From Giesbergeria anulus (lineage in GTDB: Bacteria; Pseudomonadota; Gammaproteobacteria; Burkholderiales; Burkholderiaceae_C): a DNA stretch of 64,000 nt. Location of the stretch: assembly GCF_900111115.1 (NCBI RefSeq), contig NZ_FOGD01000011.1, positions 32,631 to 96,630 of the forward strand, read 5' to 3'. Position 1 is the first letter of the stretch. Each line of letters opens with the position of its first letter. Positions 36,172 to 46,261 of this stretch are shown here, piece by piece. The notes below the pieces were generated by a model, which saw nothing but the letters and a program-made list of their open reading frames with translations, did no database searches and was not told the origin of the DNA. The translations under genes were made by a program, and so were the position numbers.

Positions 36172-37236
36172 TTATGCCCCTTGACGCGCACTGCGCCGAA
36201 ACTCCGCTGGAGATTGCCCCGTCCAAGCGCGAAAAGCGCGGATAAAACTTTTGTCGTTGGTAAAGCCAGTATCGTGCGCCACTTGCTTGATCGGGCGGTC
36301 GGTGCGGTGTAGCAGGCTGATGGCGCGCTCGCGCCGTACCTCATCTTTCAGGGCCTGTAAGGAGGCCCCTTCTTCCTTGAGTTGGCGGTGCAGGGTGCGC
36401 GGTGACAGGTGCAGGCGCACTGCCAACGCTTCTGCGCTGTGGCTGGCACCGGGGTCGGCGGCCAGCACTTGGCGCACCCGCTGCACCAGGAGCCGGTCAC
36501 GGCGGTATTGCAACACCGTCAGGGGCAGGGCACGTTGCAGCATTTGGCGCAAGGCTGCCTCATCACGAGCCAGTGGCAAGGCCAGATAGCGGGCATCAAA
36601 ACGCAACACGGCGGGTGCAGTCCCCCATTGCACCGGCCCCGGAAATAACAAGGGATACACATCTTGGTGCGCTGGTGCCCGAAATGGAAACTGCGCCCCC
36701 TGCAACGGAATGCGCGAATCAATCAACCAGCAAGCCACGCCGTGGACATTGCGCAGCACCGAGACCAAGCAGAACTCGCGCAGCATGCCCAAATCTTGCC
36801 GTTCGGTTAAAGACAACGTGGCTAAACCATCGCGTGTTTCTAGCCGCAGGGCGATGGCCTCGGTCAGTAGGTTGTGGTGGCGGCACCAGCGCCTCAAGGC
36901 TACGCCCAGTGTAGGCGAGCTGATAGAGGCGCGTACCAACATGCCGTAGCTGCCCCAAGGCAGGCGGCGTTCAAACCAGCCTAGCGCTTCATCATCGAGG
37001 GTACGCATCGCTACATCAGACAGACGCTCAAACTGCCAAGCGGTAATGCGGGCCTGAGGGTTTTCCAGTTGTGTTGGCGCAATTTGTGCCTGCTGTAACA
37101 GCGGTGCCGGGTCGATTTTGGCCCGTTCACAGGCATAAACAATGGCTTGTACAAAGGCCATCGGCGTAGCGGCAGGGCCACTGGACAGAGACAGGGGTGA
37201 GGCCGCAGCAGCAGCGGAGCAAATCAGGGTTTTCAC
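36172..37236 (-). CDS. AraC-family transcriptional regulator
   Basis: Stop at 36172. An N-terminal arabinose-binding-like domain ([25 protein letters not shown]) is followed by a C-terminal double helix-turn-helix: [20 protein letters not shown] and [20 protein letters not shown]. Start is uncertain: GTG 37236 keeps a family-like segment before [18 protein letters not shown] 37161 and 37284 are alternatives. It is divergent from mccB with a 116-base gap, so it likely controls the leucine-catabolic operon. Confidence 0.88.
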   Translation of the reverse strand: MKTLICSAAAAASPLSLSSGPAATPMAFVQAIVYACERAKIDPAPLLQQAQIAPTQLENPQARITAWQFERLSDVAMRTLDDEALGWFERRLPWGSYGMLVRASISSPTLGVALRRWCRHHNLLTEAIALRLETRDGLATLSLTERQDLGMLREFCLVSVLRNVHGVACWLIDSRIPLQGAQFPFRAPAHQDVYPLLFPGPVQWGTAPAVLRFDARYLALPLARDEAALRQMLQRALPLTVLQYRRDRLLVQRVRQVLAADPGASHSAEALAVRLHLSPRTLHRQLKEEGASLQALKDEVRRERAISLLHRTDRPIKQVAHDTGFTNDKSFIRAFRAWTGQSPAEFRRSARQGA

Positions 37237-37352
37237 GGGTGCCAGTGTGGCCCAGCATGGCGCAATTTGCAACCCTACTGGCACCCGCTACACCACTAGA
37301 AGACGTATTCTTGCCCTATACACCGTCCCCTTTTTGCCCCGGAAAGACCCCC

Positions 37353-38960
37353 ATGCCCGTTTTGCAGAGCCAACTCAACGCCCGCTCGGCTGACTTCCAA
37401 GCCAATGCCAGCGCCATGCGCACGCTGGTCACTGACCTGAACGCGCAAATCAGCACCATTTTTGCTGGTGGTGGCGAGGCCGCCCGTGCCAAACACACCG
37501 CACGCGGCAAGCTGCTGCCACGCGACCGTGTGCAAATGCTGCTCGACCCCGGCACACCGTTTTTAGAGCTGGCCCCACTGGCCGCGCTCAATATGTACAA
37601 CAACGATGCCCCCGGCGCTGGCTTGATTGCCGGCATTGGGCGCGTTAGTGGCATTGATTGCATGATCGTCTGCAACGATGCCACCGTGAAGGGCGGCACC
37701 TACTACCCGCTCACCGTCAAAAAGCACCTGCGTGCCCAAGAAGTGGCACAGCAAAACCGCTTGCCCTGTATCTATTTGGTCGATTCGGGTGGCGCTAATT
37801 TGCCCAATCAAGACGACGTGTTCCCAGACCGCGATCATTTTGGCCGCATCTTCTTCAACCAAGCCACCATGAGCGCCGATGGCATCGCGCAGATTGCCGT
37901 GGTCATGGGGTCTTGTACCGCTGGCGGTGCTTACGTTCCGGCGATGAGCGATGAATCCATCATCGTCAAAAACCAAGGCACCATCTTTTTGGGTGGCCCA
38001 CCGCTGGTCAAGGCCGCTACGGGCGAAGTAGTCACCGCCGAAGATTTGGGCGGTGGCGACGTGCATACCCGCCTGTCGGGGGTGGCCGACCATTTGGCGC
38101 AAAACGATATGCACGCGCTGGCGCTGGCGCGCAATGCGGTGCGCAACCTCAACCGCAGCAAAACCCCCAACCCCGCTGACACCGCCCCGGTGCCGCCGTT
38201 GTTTGCCGCCGAAGAGCTGTATGGCGTCATTCCGGTAGATACCCGCAAGCCCTTTGACGTGCGCGAGATCATCGCCCGCATTGTCGATGGCAGCGAGTTT
38301 GACGAGTTCAAAGCCCGCTACGGCACCACGCTGATTACCGGCTTTGCCCGCATTGAGGGCATGCAGGTCGGCATCATCGCCAACAACGGCATTTTGTTTT
38401 CGGAGTCGGCGCTCAAGGGCGCGCACTTTATTGAGCTGTGCTGCCAGCGCAAAATCCCGCTGGTGTTCTTGCAGAACATCACTGGCTTTATGGTGGGCCG
38501 CAAGTACGAAAACGAAGGCATCGCCCGCAACGGTGCCAAGATGGTCACGGCAGTAGCCACGGCCAGCGTGCCCAAATTCACCATCATCATTGGCGGCAGC
38601 TTTGGCGCAGGCAACTACGGTATGTGTGGCCGCGCTTACAGCCCACGCTTTTTGTGGATGTGGCCCAATGCGCGCATCTCCGTGATGGGCGGCGACCAAG
38701 CCGCGGGCGTGTTGGCTACCGTGAAACGCGATGGCATCGAAGCCAAGGGCGGCACTTGGAGCATGGAAGAAGAAGAAGCCTTTAAAGCTCCGATCCGCCG
38801 CCAGTACGAAGACCAAGGCCACCCCTACTACGCCAGCGCCCGCCTGTGGGACGACGGCGTGATTGACCCTGCCGACACGCGCCGCGTGCTGGCGCTGGGC
38901 CTATCGGCCACGCGCAATGCGCCGATTGAAGACACCAAATTTGGCATCTTCCGCATGTGA
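37353..38960 (+). CDS. mccB: Methylcrotonyl-CoA carboxylase, carboxyltransferase (beta) subunit
   Basis: 535 residues from ATG 37353 (GGAAAGA upstream). It transfers CO2 from biotin to 3-methylcrotonyl-CoA, giving 3-methylglutaconyl-CoA, a step in leucine breakdown. Acyl-CoA carboxyltransferase core: [37 protein letters not shown] and [19 protein letters not shown], with the SAK-type tail [18 protein letters not shown]. First gene of mccB-mccC-mccA-lyase. Confidence 0.96.
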   Translation: MPVLQSQLNARSADFQANASAMRTLVTDLNAQISTIFAGGGEAARAKHTARGKLLPRDRVQMLLDPGTPFLELAPLAALNMYNNDAPGAGLIAGIGRVSGIDCMIVCNDATVKGGTYYPLTVKKHLRAQEVAQQNRLPCIYLVDSGGANLPNQDDVFPDRDHFGRIFFNQATMSADGIAQIAVVMGSCTAGGAYVPAMSDESIIVKNQGTIFLGGPPLVKAATGEVVTAEDLGGGDVHTRLSGVADHLAQNDMHALALARNAVRNLNRSKTPNPADTAPVPPLFAAEELYGVIPVDTRKPFDVREIIARIVDGSEFDEFKARYGTTLITGFARIEGMQVGIIANNGILFSESALKGAHFIELCCQRKIPLVFLQNITGFMVGRKYENEGIARNGAKMVTAVATASVPKFTIIIGGSFGAGNYGMCGRAYSPRFLWMWPNARISVMGGDQAAGVLATVKRDGIEAKGGTWSMEEEEAFKAPIRRQYEDQGHPYYASARLWDDGVIDPADTRRVLALGLSATRNAPIEDTKFGIFRM

Positions 38961-38971
38961 TGGGATTGAGC

Positions 38972-39751
38972 ATGACCGCCCTGTCTATCACCTACGACGG
39001 CCACCGCGCCACCATCACCCTGACCCAGCCGGAGGTGCGCAACGCCTTCAGCGATGAAGTCATTGCCGAGATCACCGCCGCCTTTACCGAGGTGGGCCGC
39101 CGTGACGATATCCGCGTCGTGGTGCTGGCCGCCGAAGGCCCAGCCTTCTGTGCCGGAGCCAACCTCAACTGGATGCGCCGCATGGCCGACTACACGCGCG
39201 GCGAGAACCTGCAAGACGCTGGCAAGCTGGCCGAAATGCTGCGCGTGATTTACGAATGCCCCAAGCCCACCATCGCCCGTGTGCAGGGCGATGTGTATGC
39301 CGGGGGTATGGGCTTGGTGGCAGCGTGCGATATGGCTGTGAGCGTGGACAGCGCCGGTTTTTGCCTGAGCGAAGTCAAGCTGGGCTTGATTCCGGCCACC
39401 ATCAGCCCGTATGTGATTCGGGCGATGGGCGCACGCGCTGCCCACCGCTACTTTCTGACTGCCGAGCGCTTTGATGCTGCCGAGGCGTTGCGCACTGGCT
39501 TTGTCCATGCCGTGGTGGCCCCAGAAGCCCTCGATGCCAAGGTGGATGAACTGGCCAAGGCCATCACCGCTGCCAGCCCGAACGCTGTGGGGGCCTGCAA
39601 AAAACTGGTGCAAGACGTGGCCGAACGCGAAATCAACGCCGAGCTGATCGCTGCCACCGTCGAAGCCATTGCCGATATCCGTGCCAGCAGCGAAGGCAAG
39701 GAGGGCGTGCAGTCCTTTTTGCAAAAACGCAAGCCCCGCTGGCTGGCCTGA
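38972..39751 (+). CDS. Methylglutaconyl-CoA hydratase-like enoyl-CoA hydratase
   Basis: 259 residues from ATG 38972, 12 bases past the mccB stop; the ATG at 38960 is a coupled alternative. Crotonase with GPAFCAGANLNWMRRMADY, MGLVAACDMAVSVD and SEVKLGLIPATISPYV. Its place between mccB and mccA identifies it as the hydratase (LiuC) making HMG-CoA. Start choice rests on GGGA 6 bases upstream. Confidence 0.92.
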   Translation: MTALSITYDGHRATITLTQPEVRNAFSDEVIAEITAAFTEVGRRDDIRVVVLAAEGPAFCAGANLNWMRRMADYTRGENLQDAGKLAEMLRVIYECPKPTIARVQGDVYAGGMGLVAACDMAVSVDSAGFCLSEVKLGLIPATISPYVIRAMGARAAHRYFLTAERFDAAEALRTGFVHAVVAPEALDAKVDELAKAITAASPNAVGACKKLVQDVAEREINAELIAATVEAIADIRASSEGKEGVQSFLQKRKPRWLA

Positions 39752-39781
39752 CCTATTACAAGAACATTGGAAAGAAGCACC

Positions 39782-41815
39782 ATGTTTAAAAAAATCCTGA
39801 TCGCCAATCGCGGTGAAATCGCCTGCCGTGTCGCCGCTACCGCCCACCGCTTGGGTGTCAAGACCGTGGCCGTGTACTCTGACGCCGACGCCAGTGCCAA
39901 GCACGTAGCCGCTTGCGATGAAGCCGTGCATATCGGCGGCAGCGCCCCCAAAGACAGCTACCTGCGCTGGGAGCGGATTATTGAGGCCGCCCACGCCACG
40001 GGTGCCCAAGCCATTCACCCCGGCTATGGCTTTTTGAGCGAGAACGAAGAATTTGCCCAAGCCTGCGCCAAGGCCGGTTTAGTCTTTATTGGCCCGCCTG
40101 CCTCGGCCATCCAAGCGATGGGTTTGAAGGCTGAATCCAAGCAACTGATGGAAAAGGCGGGCGTGCCCCTGGTGCCCGGCTACCACGGCTCCGACCAAGA
40201 TGAGCGCCTGTTGCAGCACGAAGCCGACCGCATTGGCTACCCCGTACTGATCAAAGCCAGCGCTGGCGGTGGTGGCAAAGGGATGCGCGTGGTCGAGAAA
40301 AGCGAAGACTTTGCCGCTGCCCTTGCCTCGTGCCAGCGCGAAGCCATCAACAGCTTTGGCGATGATGCCGTGCTGATCGAAAAATACGTGCAGCGCCCAC
40401 GCCACATTGAAATCCAAGTGTTTGGCGACACGCAAGGCAACTACGTTTACCTGTTTGAGCGCGACTGCTCGGTGCAGCGCCGCCACCAAAAGGTATTGGA
40501 AGAAGCCCCCGCCCCCGGCATGACGCCCGAAATGCGCGCCCAGATGGGGTTGGCAGCGGTGTCGGCAGCCCGTGCTGTGAATTACGTGGGCGCGGGTACG
40601 GTGGAGTTCATCGTCGAGCAACGCCCCGATGGCAGCATGGCCTTCTTCTTTATGGAGATGAACACCCGCTTGCAGGTGGAGCACCCCGTCACTGAGGCCA
40701 TCACCGGCCAAGACTTGGTAGAGTGGCAACTGCGTGTGGCCGCTGGCGAACCCTTGCCGCTGATGCAAGAGCAACTGCAAATTACCGGCCACGCCATTGA
40801 GGCCCGTATCTGCGCTGAAAACCCCGAAAACCAGTTTTTGCCTGCCACCGGCACGCTGGCCGTGTACCGCAAGCCCACCTGCACCAGCTTTGCCCGTGGC
40901 GAGGTGCGCTTTGACGATGGCGTGCGCGAGGGCGACACCATCAGCCCGTTTTACGACCCAATGATCGCCAAGCTGATCGTCCACGGCGATACCCGCGAAC
41001 AGGCACTGGCTCGTCTGGACGAAGCCTTGGCACAGACCCATATCGTTGGGCTGGCGAATAACGTGCAGTTCTTGCGCTTGGTGGCGCGTAGCCCCTCTTT
41101 TGCCACGGCCCAACTGGACACGGCACTGATCCCCCGCGAAGCCGCCGTGCTGTTTGGCCAAGAAACCGTGGGCCTGCCGCTGGCCGCTGCTGCCGCCGTG
41201 GCCCAAACCCTGCTGGCCGAGCAAACCCTAGAGGGTACCGACCCGTTCAGCCGCCGCGATGGCTGGCGCTCCCATGGCCGCAACCAGCGCAGCTTTGCCT
41301 TTGAGTTTGGCGGTGCCCCGGCCAGCGCTCAACTCACTTACTTGGGCGGCGGTGCCCTGCAACTGGCGGTACAACCCGGCCAAGACAGCCCGGCCAGCGC
41401 CGCCAGTGGCTCCCTGAGCTTCCAGCCACAGGCCAATGGCCAAATTGCCTTGCAGTTTGCCGACGAGCGCGCGCTGGTCAACGTCTATGCCCAAGGAGAA
41501 ACCCTGCATGTGTTTGCCGCACGCGGCGCGACGCAAATCCTTGAAATCGACCTGCTGGCCCACGCGGGCGAAACCCATGCTGAAGGTGGCCGCCTCACGG
41601 CCCCGATGCCGGGCAAGGTGGTATCGTTTGCCGTGAAGGCGGGCGACAAGGTGAGCAAGGGCCAGCCCTTGGCCGTGATGGAAGCCATGAAAATGGAACA
41701 CACCATTGCCGCCCCCGCCGATGGCGTGGTGGTCGAGTTGCTCTATGCGCCGGGCGATCAGGTCAGCGAAGGGGCCGAGCTGCTGCAACTGCAAGTGGCG
41801 GAGGCGGCAGCATGA
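39782..41815 (+). CDS. mccA: Methylcrotonyl-CoA carboxylase, biotin-containing (alpha) subunit
   Basis: 677 residues from ATG 39782. Biotin carboxylase N-domain (KILIANRGEIACRV), ATP-grasp with KASAGGGGKGMRVV and MNTRLQVEHPVTEAITG, a linker, and a biotin carboxyl carrier domain with the biotinylated Lys637 in EAMKMEHT. It carboxylates its own biotin using ATP and bicarbonate, then MccB takes over. Overlaps the HMG-CoA lyase start. Confidence 0.96.
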   Translation: MFKKILIANRGEIACRVAATAHRLGVKTVAVYSDADASAKHVAACDEAVHIGGSAPKDSYLRWERIIEAAHATGAQAIHPGYGFLSENEEFAQACAKAGLVFIGPPASAIQAMGLKAESKQLMEKAGVPLVPGYHGSDQDERLLQHEADRIGYPVLIKASAGGGGKGMRVVEKSEDFAAALASCQREAINSFGDDAVLIEKYVQRPRHIEIQVFGDTQGNYVYLFERDCSVQRRHQKVLEEAPAPGMTPEMRAQMGLAAVSAARAVNYVGAGTVEFIVEQRPDGSMAFFFMEMNTRLQVEHPVTEAITGQDLVEWQLRVAAGEPLPLMQEQLQITGHAIEARICAENPENQFLPATGTLAVYRKPTCTSFARGEVRFDDGVREGDTISPFYDPMIAKLIVHGDTREQALARLDEALAQTHIVGLANNVQFLRLVARSPSFATAQLDTALIPREAAVLFGQETVGLPLAAAAAVAQTLLAEQTLEGTDPFSRRDGWRSHGRNQRSFAFEFGGAPASAQLTYLGGGALQLAVQPGQDSPASAASGSLSFQPQANGQIALQFADERALVNVYAQGETLHVFAARGATQILEIDLLAHAGETHAEGGRLTAPMPGKVVSFAVKAGDKVSKGQPLAVMEAMKMEHTIAAPADGVVVELLYAPGDQVSEGAELLQLQVAEAAA

Positions 41816-42741
41816 GCCTGAGCCTGAGCCTGAGCCAACTCCCCAGCCGTGTGCGCCTGATTGATGTCGGGCCACGCGATGGCCTGCAAAACGAAAAAAC
41901 CCCGGTGCCTGCCGAGGTGAAAATCGGTTTGGTGCAGCGCCTGCAAGACGCGGGCCTGCAAGAGATTGAAGTCACTAGCTTTGTCAGCCCAAAATGGGTG
42001 CCACAAATGGCCGACAACGCGCAGGTGATGGCGGGCATCCAGCGCCAGCCGGGGGTGCATTACTCGGTGCTCACGCCCAATTTGCAGGGCTACCAAGCCT
42101 CGTTGGCCTCCCAACCCGACGAAATCGTCGTTTTTGGTGCCGCCAGTGAAGCCTTCAGCCAAAAAAACATCAATTGCAGCATTGCTGAGAGCATTGAGCG
42201 CTTTGCCCCGGTGGTGCAGGCCGCGCTGGCTGCTGGCATCCGCGTGCGTGCTGCCATGAGTTGCACCGTCGGTTGCCCCTACGAGGGTGACATCGCCCCA
42301 GAGCGTGTGGCCTATTTGGCCGGGCTGCTCAAGCAAATTGGCGTGCAGCGTGTGGATGTGGCCGACACCATTGGCGTGGGCACGCCGCGCAAGGTGCAAG
42401 CTGCCATTGAGGCTACCTTGCGCCACTACCCCATCGACGATATTTCAGGCCATTTCCATGACACCTACGGCCAAGCATTGTCCAATACCTTGGCGGCGCT
42501 GGAGCTGGGGGTGTGGAACTTCCAATCCTCGGTAGCGGGCTTGGGCGGCTGCCCCTACGCCAAGGGGGCCACCGGCAATGTGGCTACCGAAGACGTGGTG
42601 TATATGCTGCACGGCATGGGCATTGATACTGGCATCGACTTGGACAAGCTGATTGACGCCGGTAGCTACATTAGCGATTTTCTGGGTCGCCAGTCGCATT
42701 CGCGTGTGGCGGTGGCGATGCTCAACCGCCGCGCAGGATAG
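41812..42741 (+). CDS. mvaB: Hydroxymethylglutaryl-CoA lyase
   Basis: 309 residues. TIM-barrel DRE-TIM metallolyase: VRLIDVGPRDGLQNEKTPVP, MSCTVGCPYEGDI, SGHFHDTYGQALSN and the catalytic Cys region SVAGLGGCPYAKGATGN. It splits HMG-CoA into acetyl-CoA and acetoacetate, ending leucine degradation. The start ATG overlaps the mccA stop and is followed at once by a TGAGCC hexamer repeat, giving MSLSLSLS. Confidence 0.96.
   Translation: MSLSLSLSQLPSRVRLIDVGPRDGLQNEKTPVPAEVKIGLVQRLQDAGLQEIEVTSFVSPKWVPQMADNAQVMAGIQRQPGVHYSVLTPNLQGYQASLASQPDEIVVFGAASEAFSQKNINCSIAESIERFAPVVQAALAAGIRVRAAMSCTVGCPYEGDIAPERVAYLAGLLKQIGVQRVDVADTIGVGTPRKVQAAIEATLRHYPIDDISGHFHDTYGQALSNTLAALELGVWNFQSSVAGLGGCPYAKGATGNVATEDVVYMLHGMGIDTGIDLDKLIDAGSYISDFLGRQSHSRVAVAMLNRRAG
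41813..41836 (+). repeat. TGAGCC hexanucleotide x4 at the lyase start
   Basis: Four perfect tandem TGAGCC units begin inside the lyase start codon and the mccA stop codon. They encode Ser-Leu repeats. Slippage by one unit keeps the frame. Confidence 0.9.
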
Positions 42742-42796
42742 ATCACGAACGGGATCTAAATGGTGGGATGATGGCGGCCATTTTTCCGGAAAAAAT

Positions 42797-43084
42797 ATGG
42801 ACGACACCACCATTCACCCACCCATTACCGCCCGCGCTCAGTTACTGGCTGAAGCGGGCTATTTTGCTCCTGATAGCGACGAGGCCGTGCCCTCGCCTTG
42901 CATCTCGGTGTGTCGCATGAGCGCTGACCAGAGCCATTGTGAGGGCTGCTTTCGTACTGTGGCAGAAATCCGCGCTTGGGCGGGTGCCGATAGCGCCGAG
43001 CGCCTCGGCATTTGGCACCAACTGGCCCAGCGTGCTGGCATAGCCTTTCCTCCTACCGCCACCCCACAGCCAGCCCAACCATGA
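42797..43084 (+). CDS. DUF1289 family Cys-rich protein
   Basis: 95 residues from ATG 42797. The DUF1289 core SPCISVCRMSADQSHCEGCF contains four Cys (PCxxxC...CxxC), probably binding zinc or an iron-sulfur cluster, and TVAEIRAWAGADSAERLGIW follows. Function unknown. The stop overlaps the next gene by 4 bases. Confidence 0.85.
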   Translation: MDDTTIHPPITARAQLLAEAGYFAPDSDEAVPSPCISVCRMSADQSHCEGCFRTVAEIRAWAGADSAERLGIWHQLAQRAGIAFPPTATPQPAQP

Positions 43085-43734
43085 AGCACATCACCTTTTA
43101 TCTCGATTTTGTGTCGCCCTATGCTTGGCTGGCTTTTGAGAAGCTACCCCAAGTGCTAGAAGGCTTGAGCTACAGCGTCGAATACCGCCCGGTCTTGCTG
43201 GGGGCGCTGTTGCAAACGCAGGGCAATCCTGGCCCAGCGGGCATTCCGGCCAAACGCGACTGGACTTATCGCCATGTCACTTGGGTAGGCCAGCGCTTGG
43301 GTATTCCGTTGCAAATGCCAGCGTACCACCCCTTCCAGCCCTTGCCGTTGTTGCGCTTGGCACTGGCTTACAGCATGGATGGCAGCATCAACCGCTTTAC
43401 AGCGGGGGCTTTTTTGCGCCACGTCTGGCAAGGCGGCCATGATGCGCTTGATCCGACCCGGCTCGAAACCTTATGCGCGTTACTGACCGAGCAACAACAA
43501 GGCAGCAGCGGCCTTGATGCCAAAGATTTGCTCTGGGCCAACACTGAGGCGGCAGCGGATCGGGGCGTGTTTGGTGTGCCCGCCTTTGAGGTGGATGGCA
43601 AAATATTTTGGGGGCTAGAGAGCCTGCCCATGCTACGTGGCTATCTGGAGGGCGATGCTTGGTTTGATAGCTATTGGCAGCAGGTGGCCCAAGTGCCTAG
43701 CGGCTTGCCACCGGCTAACACAGGAAAACCCTGA
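43081..43734 (+). CDS. 2-hydroxychromene-2-carboxylate isomerase family protein
   Basis: 217 residues from ATG 43081, coupled to DUF1289 by ATGA. DsbA-like thioredoxin fold of the kappa-class GST type: N-terminal FYLDFVSPYAWLAFEKL (Ser of the active site), and the cis-Pro segment GVFGVPAFEVDGKIFWGLES. Members isomerise hydroxychromene carboxylates in aromatic degradation or act as GST-like enzymes; the true substrate is uncertain since no aromatic pathway genes are nearby. Confidence 0.87.
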   Translation: MKHITFYLDFVSPYAWLAFEKLPQVLEGLSYSVEYRPVLLGALLQTQGNPGPAGIPAKRDWTYRHVTWVGQRLGIPLQMPAYHPFQPLPLLRLALAYSMDGSINRFTAGAFLRHVWQGGHDALDPTRLETLCALLTEQQQGSSGLDAKDLLWANTEAAADRGVFGVPAFEVDGKIFWGLESLPMLRGYLEGDAWFDSYWQQVAQVPSGLPPANTGKP

Positions 43735-43772
43735 TCTCCGTTGCAAGCCTTTTGCAAGCCCCGCCGGGTTGA

Positions 43773-45602
43773 ATGGACACCATGCCCAATGCCTTCAACT
43801 TTGCTGCTTCGCCCTTTGACTGCCTTAACCCTGAAGAACAGGCGTTGGTGCGCAAGAATGTCGATATCGCCTACTTCCCTGAGGGCAAAGTAGTGCTCGA
43901 TGTGGGTGCTGTGCCCACGCACCTGTTTATCCTCATCAAGGGCTATGTCACGCAGAGCGAAGGCGATGAGGTGCTAGCTACCTATGGCCCCGACGATACC
44001 TTTGATGGCCGGGGCTTGGTGGCTGGGCACGTCAGCAGCCGCTTTGTGGCCGCTGAAGAGGTGCTGGCCTACCAGCTTACCCACGAGGCCGTTAATGCGC
44101 TCATTGCCCGCAATGCTACTTTTGGCGCATTATTGTTTTCGGACATTGGGCAAAAACTCAACACGCTGGCGCAGCGCGGCGATGAGCACGAATTGCAATC
44201 GCTCACGCTGGCGCGGGTGGATGCAGCCTACCTGCGCCCAGCCCATGCGGTAGATGCACAGACCGACATCATCTCGGTGGTGCGTTTGTTTCAGGCCCAG
44301 CGCACCAACAGCGTGCTGGTCACAGGCTTGCCCAGTGGCGAGTTGGGTATTTTTAGCAGCACCACCTTGCAGCGGGCAGTGCTCGATGGCCGTGCCTTAG
44401 AGCACATCACCGTGGGCGAGTTTGCCAGCACGCCGGTGGTCACAGTGCGCCCCAGTGACCAATTGGGTGACGCGATGGCCCTGTTGTTGCGCAGCCGCGT
44501 GCATCGTTTGGTGGTGGTGGATGAACAAGGAGACATCCACGGCATTTTGGAGGCGCTGGACATGTTCAGCTTCCTGGCCAACCACTCGCACCTGATTACC
44601 GTACAAATTGAACATGCTGAAGATTTGGCGGCGCTAGAGCAGGCCGCTGCCCAAATCACCCGCTTGGTCACTTTGCTCTACCGAGGCGGCACTCGTATCC
44701 GCTTGATGGTCACTTTGGTGCAACAGCTCAATGCCCGGCTGTTTGAGCGTGCTTGGCAAATGCTGGCTCCGCCAGAGCTGGTGCGCAACAGTTGCCTGTT
44801 TGTGATGGGCAGCGAGGGCCGGGGCGAGCAACTGCTCAAAACCGACCAAGACAACGGCTTGATCTTGCGCGATGGCTACACCCCACCGGCAGACTTAGAT
44901 GCCATCTGCCAGCGCTTTTCTCAGGCGTTGATCCGCTTTGGCTACCCAGAATGCCCCGGTTTTATCATGGTGAGCAATTCGGCATGGCGCGATGACGTCA
45001 GTGCCTGGGCGCAAAAAGCACGGCAATGGCTGTTGCTGCCCGATGCCGATAGCCCCATGCACTTGGCCATCTTTATGGATGCCCATGCCGTGGCCGGAGA
45101 TGCCCGTTTGCTCGATGAGGTGCGCGCCCGATTGATGGAACTGGCCATCGACAACGATGCCCTGTTAGGCCGTTTTGCAGCAGTGGTGGATTCCTTTGGG
45201 CACCATGCCAGCTGGTGGAGCCGCCTGCTGGGCAACGGCCACGGCGCGCGCGGCCTCAACCTGAAAAAAGAAGGTATTTTTCCGATTGTGCATGGCGTAC
45301 GCAGTTTGGCCTTGGCCCGGCGCATCGTGCAAACTAGCACTGCCGAGCGCATTACTGCACTGGTGGCCGATGGCGCGCTCAGTGCCAGCCAAGGTGCTGA
45401 ACTGACAGAAAGCCTGTTCTTTTTGATGGGGCTGCGCCTGAAAGCTGGGCTGGCCGAACTGGACACCGGCCATGCCGTCAGTGGCGATGTGCTGCCTGAG
45501 CACCTGAGCAGCCTAGAGCGCGATTTGCTCAAAGACACCCTTGCTGTGGTCAAGCGCTTTAAGGTGCTGCTGCACCTGCGTTTCCGGTTGGATGCGTTAT
45601 GA
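43773..45602 (+). CDS. DUF294 nucleotidyltransferase with cNMP and CBS domains
   Basis: 609 residues. Cyclic nucleotide-binding-like domain (about 10-125), CBS pair (about 155-285), and a DUF294 nucleotidyltransferase with GSEGRGEQLLKTDQDNGLI (from Gly346; acidic pair Asp360/Asp362) plus a C-terminal helical substrate-binding domain (about 470-609). In other Proteobacteria such genes sit beside acetate permease and exonuclease genes; the same set is found here. An in-frame ATG at codon 4 is an alternative start. Confidence 0.9.
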   Translation: MDTMPNAFNFAASPFDCLNPEEQALVRKNVDIAYFPEGKVVLDVGAVPTHLFILIKGYVTQSEGDEVLATYGPDDTFDGRGLVAGHVSSRFVAAEEVLAYQLTHEAVNALIARNATFGALLFSDIGQKLNTLAQRGDEHELQSLTLARVDAAYLRPAHAVDAQTDIISVVRLFQAQRTNSVLVTGLPSGELGIFSSTTLQRAVLDGRALEHITVGEFASTPVVTVRPSDQLGDAMALLLRSRVHRLVVVDEQGDIHGILEALDMFSFLANHSHLITVQIEHAEDLAALEQAAAQITRLVTLLYRGGTRIRLMVTLVQQLNARLFERAWQMLAPPELVRNSCLFVMGSEGRGEQLLKTDQDNGLILRDGYTPPADLDAICQRFSQALIRFGYPECPGFIMVSNSAWRDDVSAWAQKARQWLLLPDADSPMHLAIFMDAHAVAGDARLLDEVRARLMELAIDNDALLGRFAAVVDSFGHHASWWSRLLGNGHGARGLNLKKEGIFPIVHGVRSLALARRIVQTSTAERITALVADGALSASQGAELTESLFFLMGLRLKAGLAELDTGHAVSGDVLPEHLSSLERDLLKDTLAVVKRFKVLLHLRFRLDAL

Positions 45603-46261
45603 GCAACAATATTTCGGCCCCCCGGCGCTTGTTACAACAATGGCAGCGGCGCTGGCAGTTGCGCCAGCTCACGGACCCACAATACCGTTTCTTGTGGGAG
45701 CCGCCACCCGCCGATGAATGGGTGTCACTCGATTGTGAAACCACCGGGCTGAATGTGCGCAGCGACGAGATCATCTCTATCGGTGCGGTGCGCATTGCGG
45801 GCCAGCGCATCCTCACCAGCCAGCGCCTAGAGCTATTGGTGCGCCCCGACAAGGGTGTGTCTGCTGAGAGCGTGTGCATTCACCGCCTGCGCGAGCAAGA
45901 TGTGGCTCAAGGGCTACCCTTGGCCCAAGCCATGCACGAGTTGCTGCACTTTATTGGCAGCAGGCCGCTGGTGGGCTATTTTTTAGAGTTTGATGTAGCC
46001 ATGCTCAACCGGGCCATGCGCCCATTGTTGGGCACGGGCCTGCCCCAGCCACAGATTGAAGTCTCGGCGCTGTACTACGACTACAAGTTTCAGCAACTTC
46101 CGCCCTATCAGCAGCAAGAAAATGCCGACATTGATCTGCGTTTTGACACCTTGATGGCTGAGTTGCAGCTACCCCGGCGCGATGCCCACGACGCCCTCAA
46201 TGACGCCGTGATGGCCGCCTTGGCTTTTATCAAGCTGCGCCAGTTGGCCGCCACTAGCTAA
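45599..46261 (+). CDS. DnaQ-like 3'-5' exonuclease
   Basis: 220 residues. DEDDh exonuclease: Exo I Asp45-Glu47 in SLDCETTGLN, Exo II around VGYFLEFDVAMLNRAM, Exo III His197 and Asp202 in HDALNDAVMAAL. It resembles the epsilon proofreading subunit but has no PolC partner domain. Overlaps the DUF294 gene by 4 bases; its stop overlaps the stop of the convergent gene at 46258-46261. Confidence 0.9.
   Translation: MSNNISAPRRLLQQWQRRWQLRQLTDPQYRFLWEPPPADEWVSLDCETTGLNVRSDEIISIGAVRIAGQRILTSQRLELLVRPDKGVSAESVCIHRLREQDVAQGLPLAQAMHELLHFIGSRPLVGYFLEFDVAMLNRAMRPLLGTGLPQPQIEVSALYYDYKFQQLPPYQQQENADIDLRFDTLMAELQLPRRDAHDALNDAVMAALAFIKLRQLAATS

Noticed and set aside
37563..41224. Three long minus-strand frames opposite mccB, hydratase and mccA
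   Set aside because: All are complements of well-supported genes and show no family motif.
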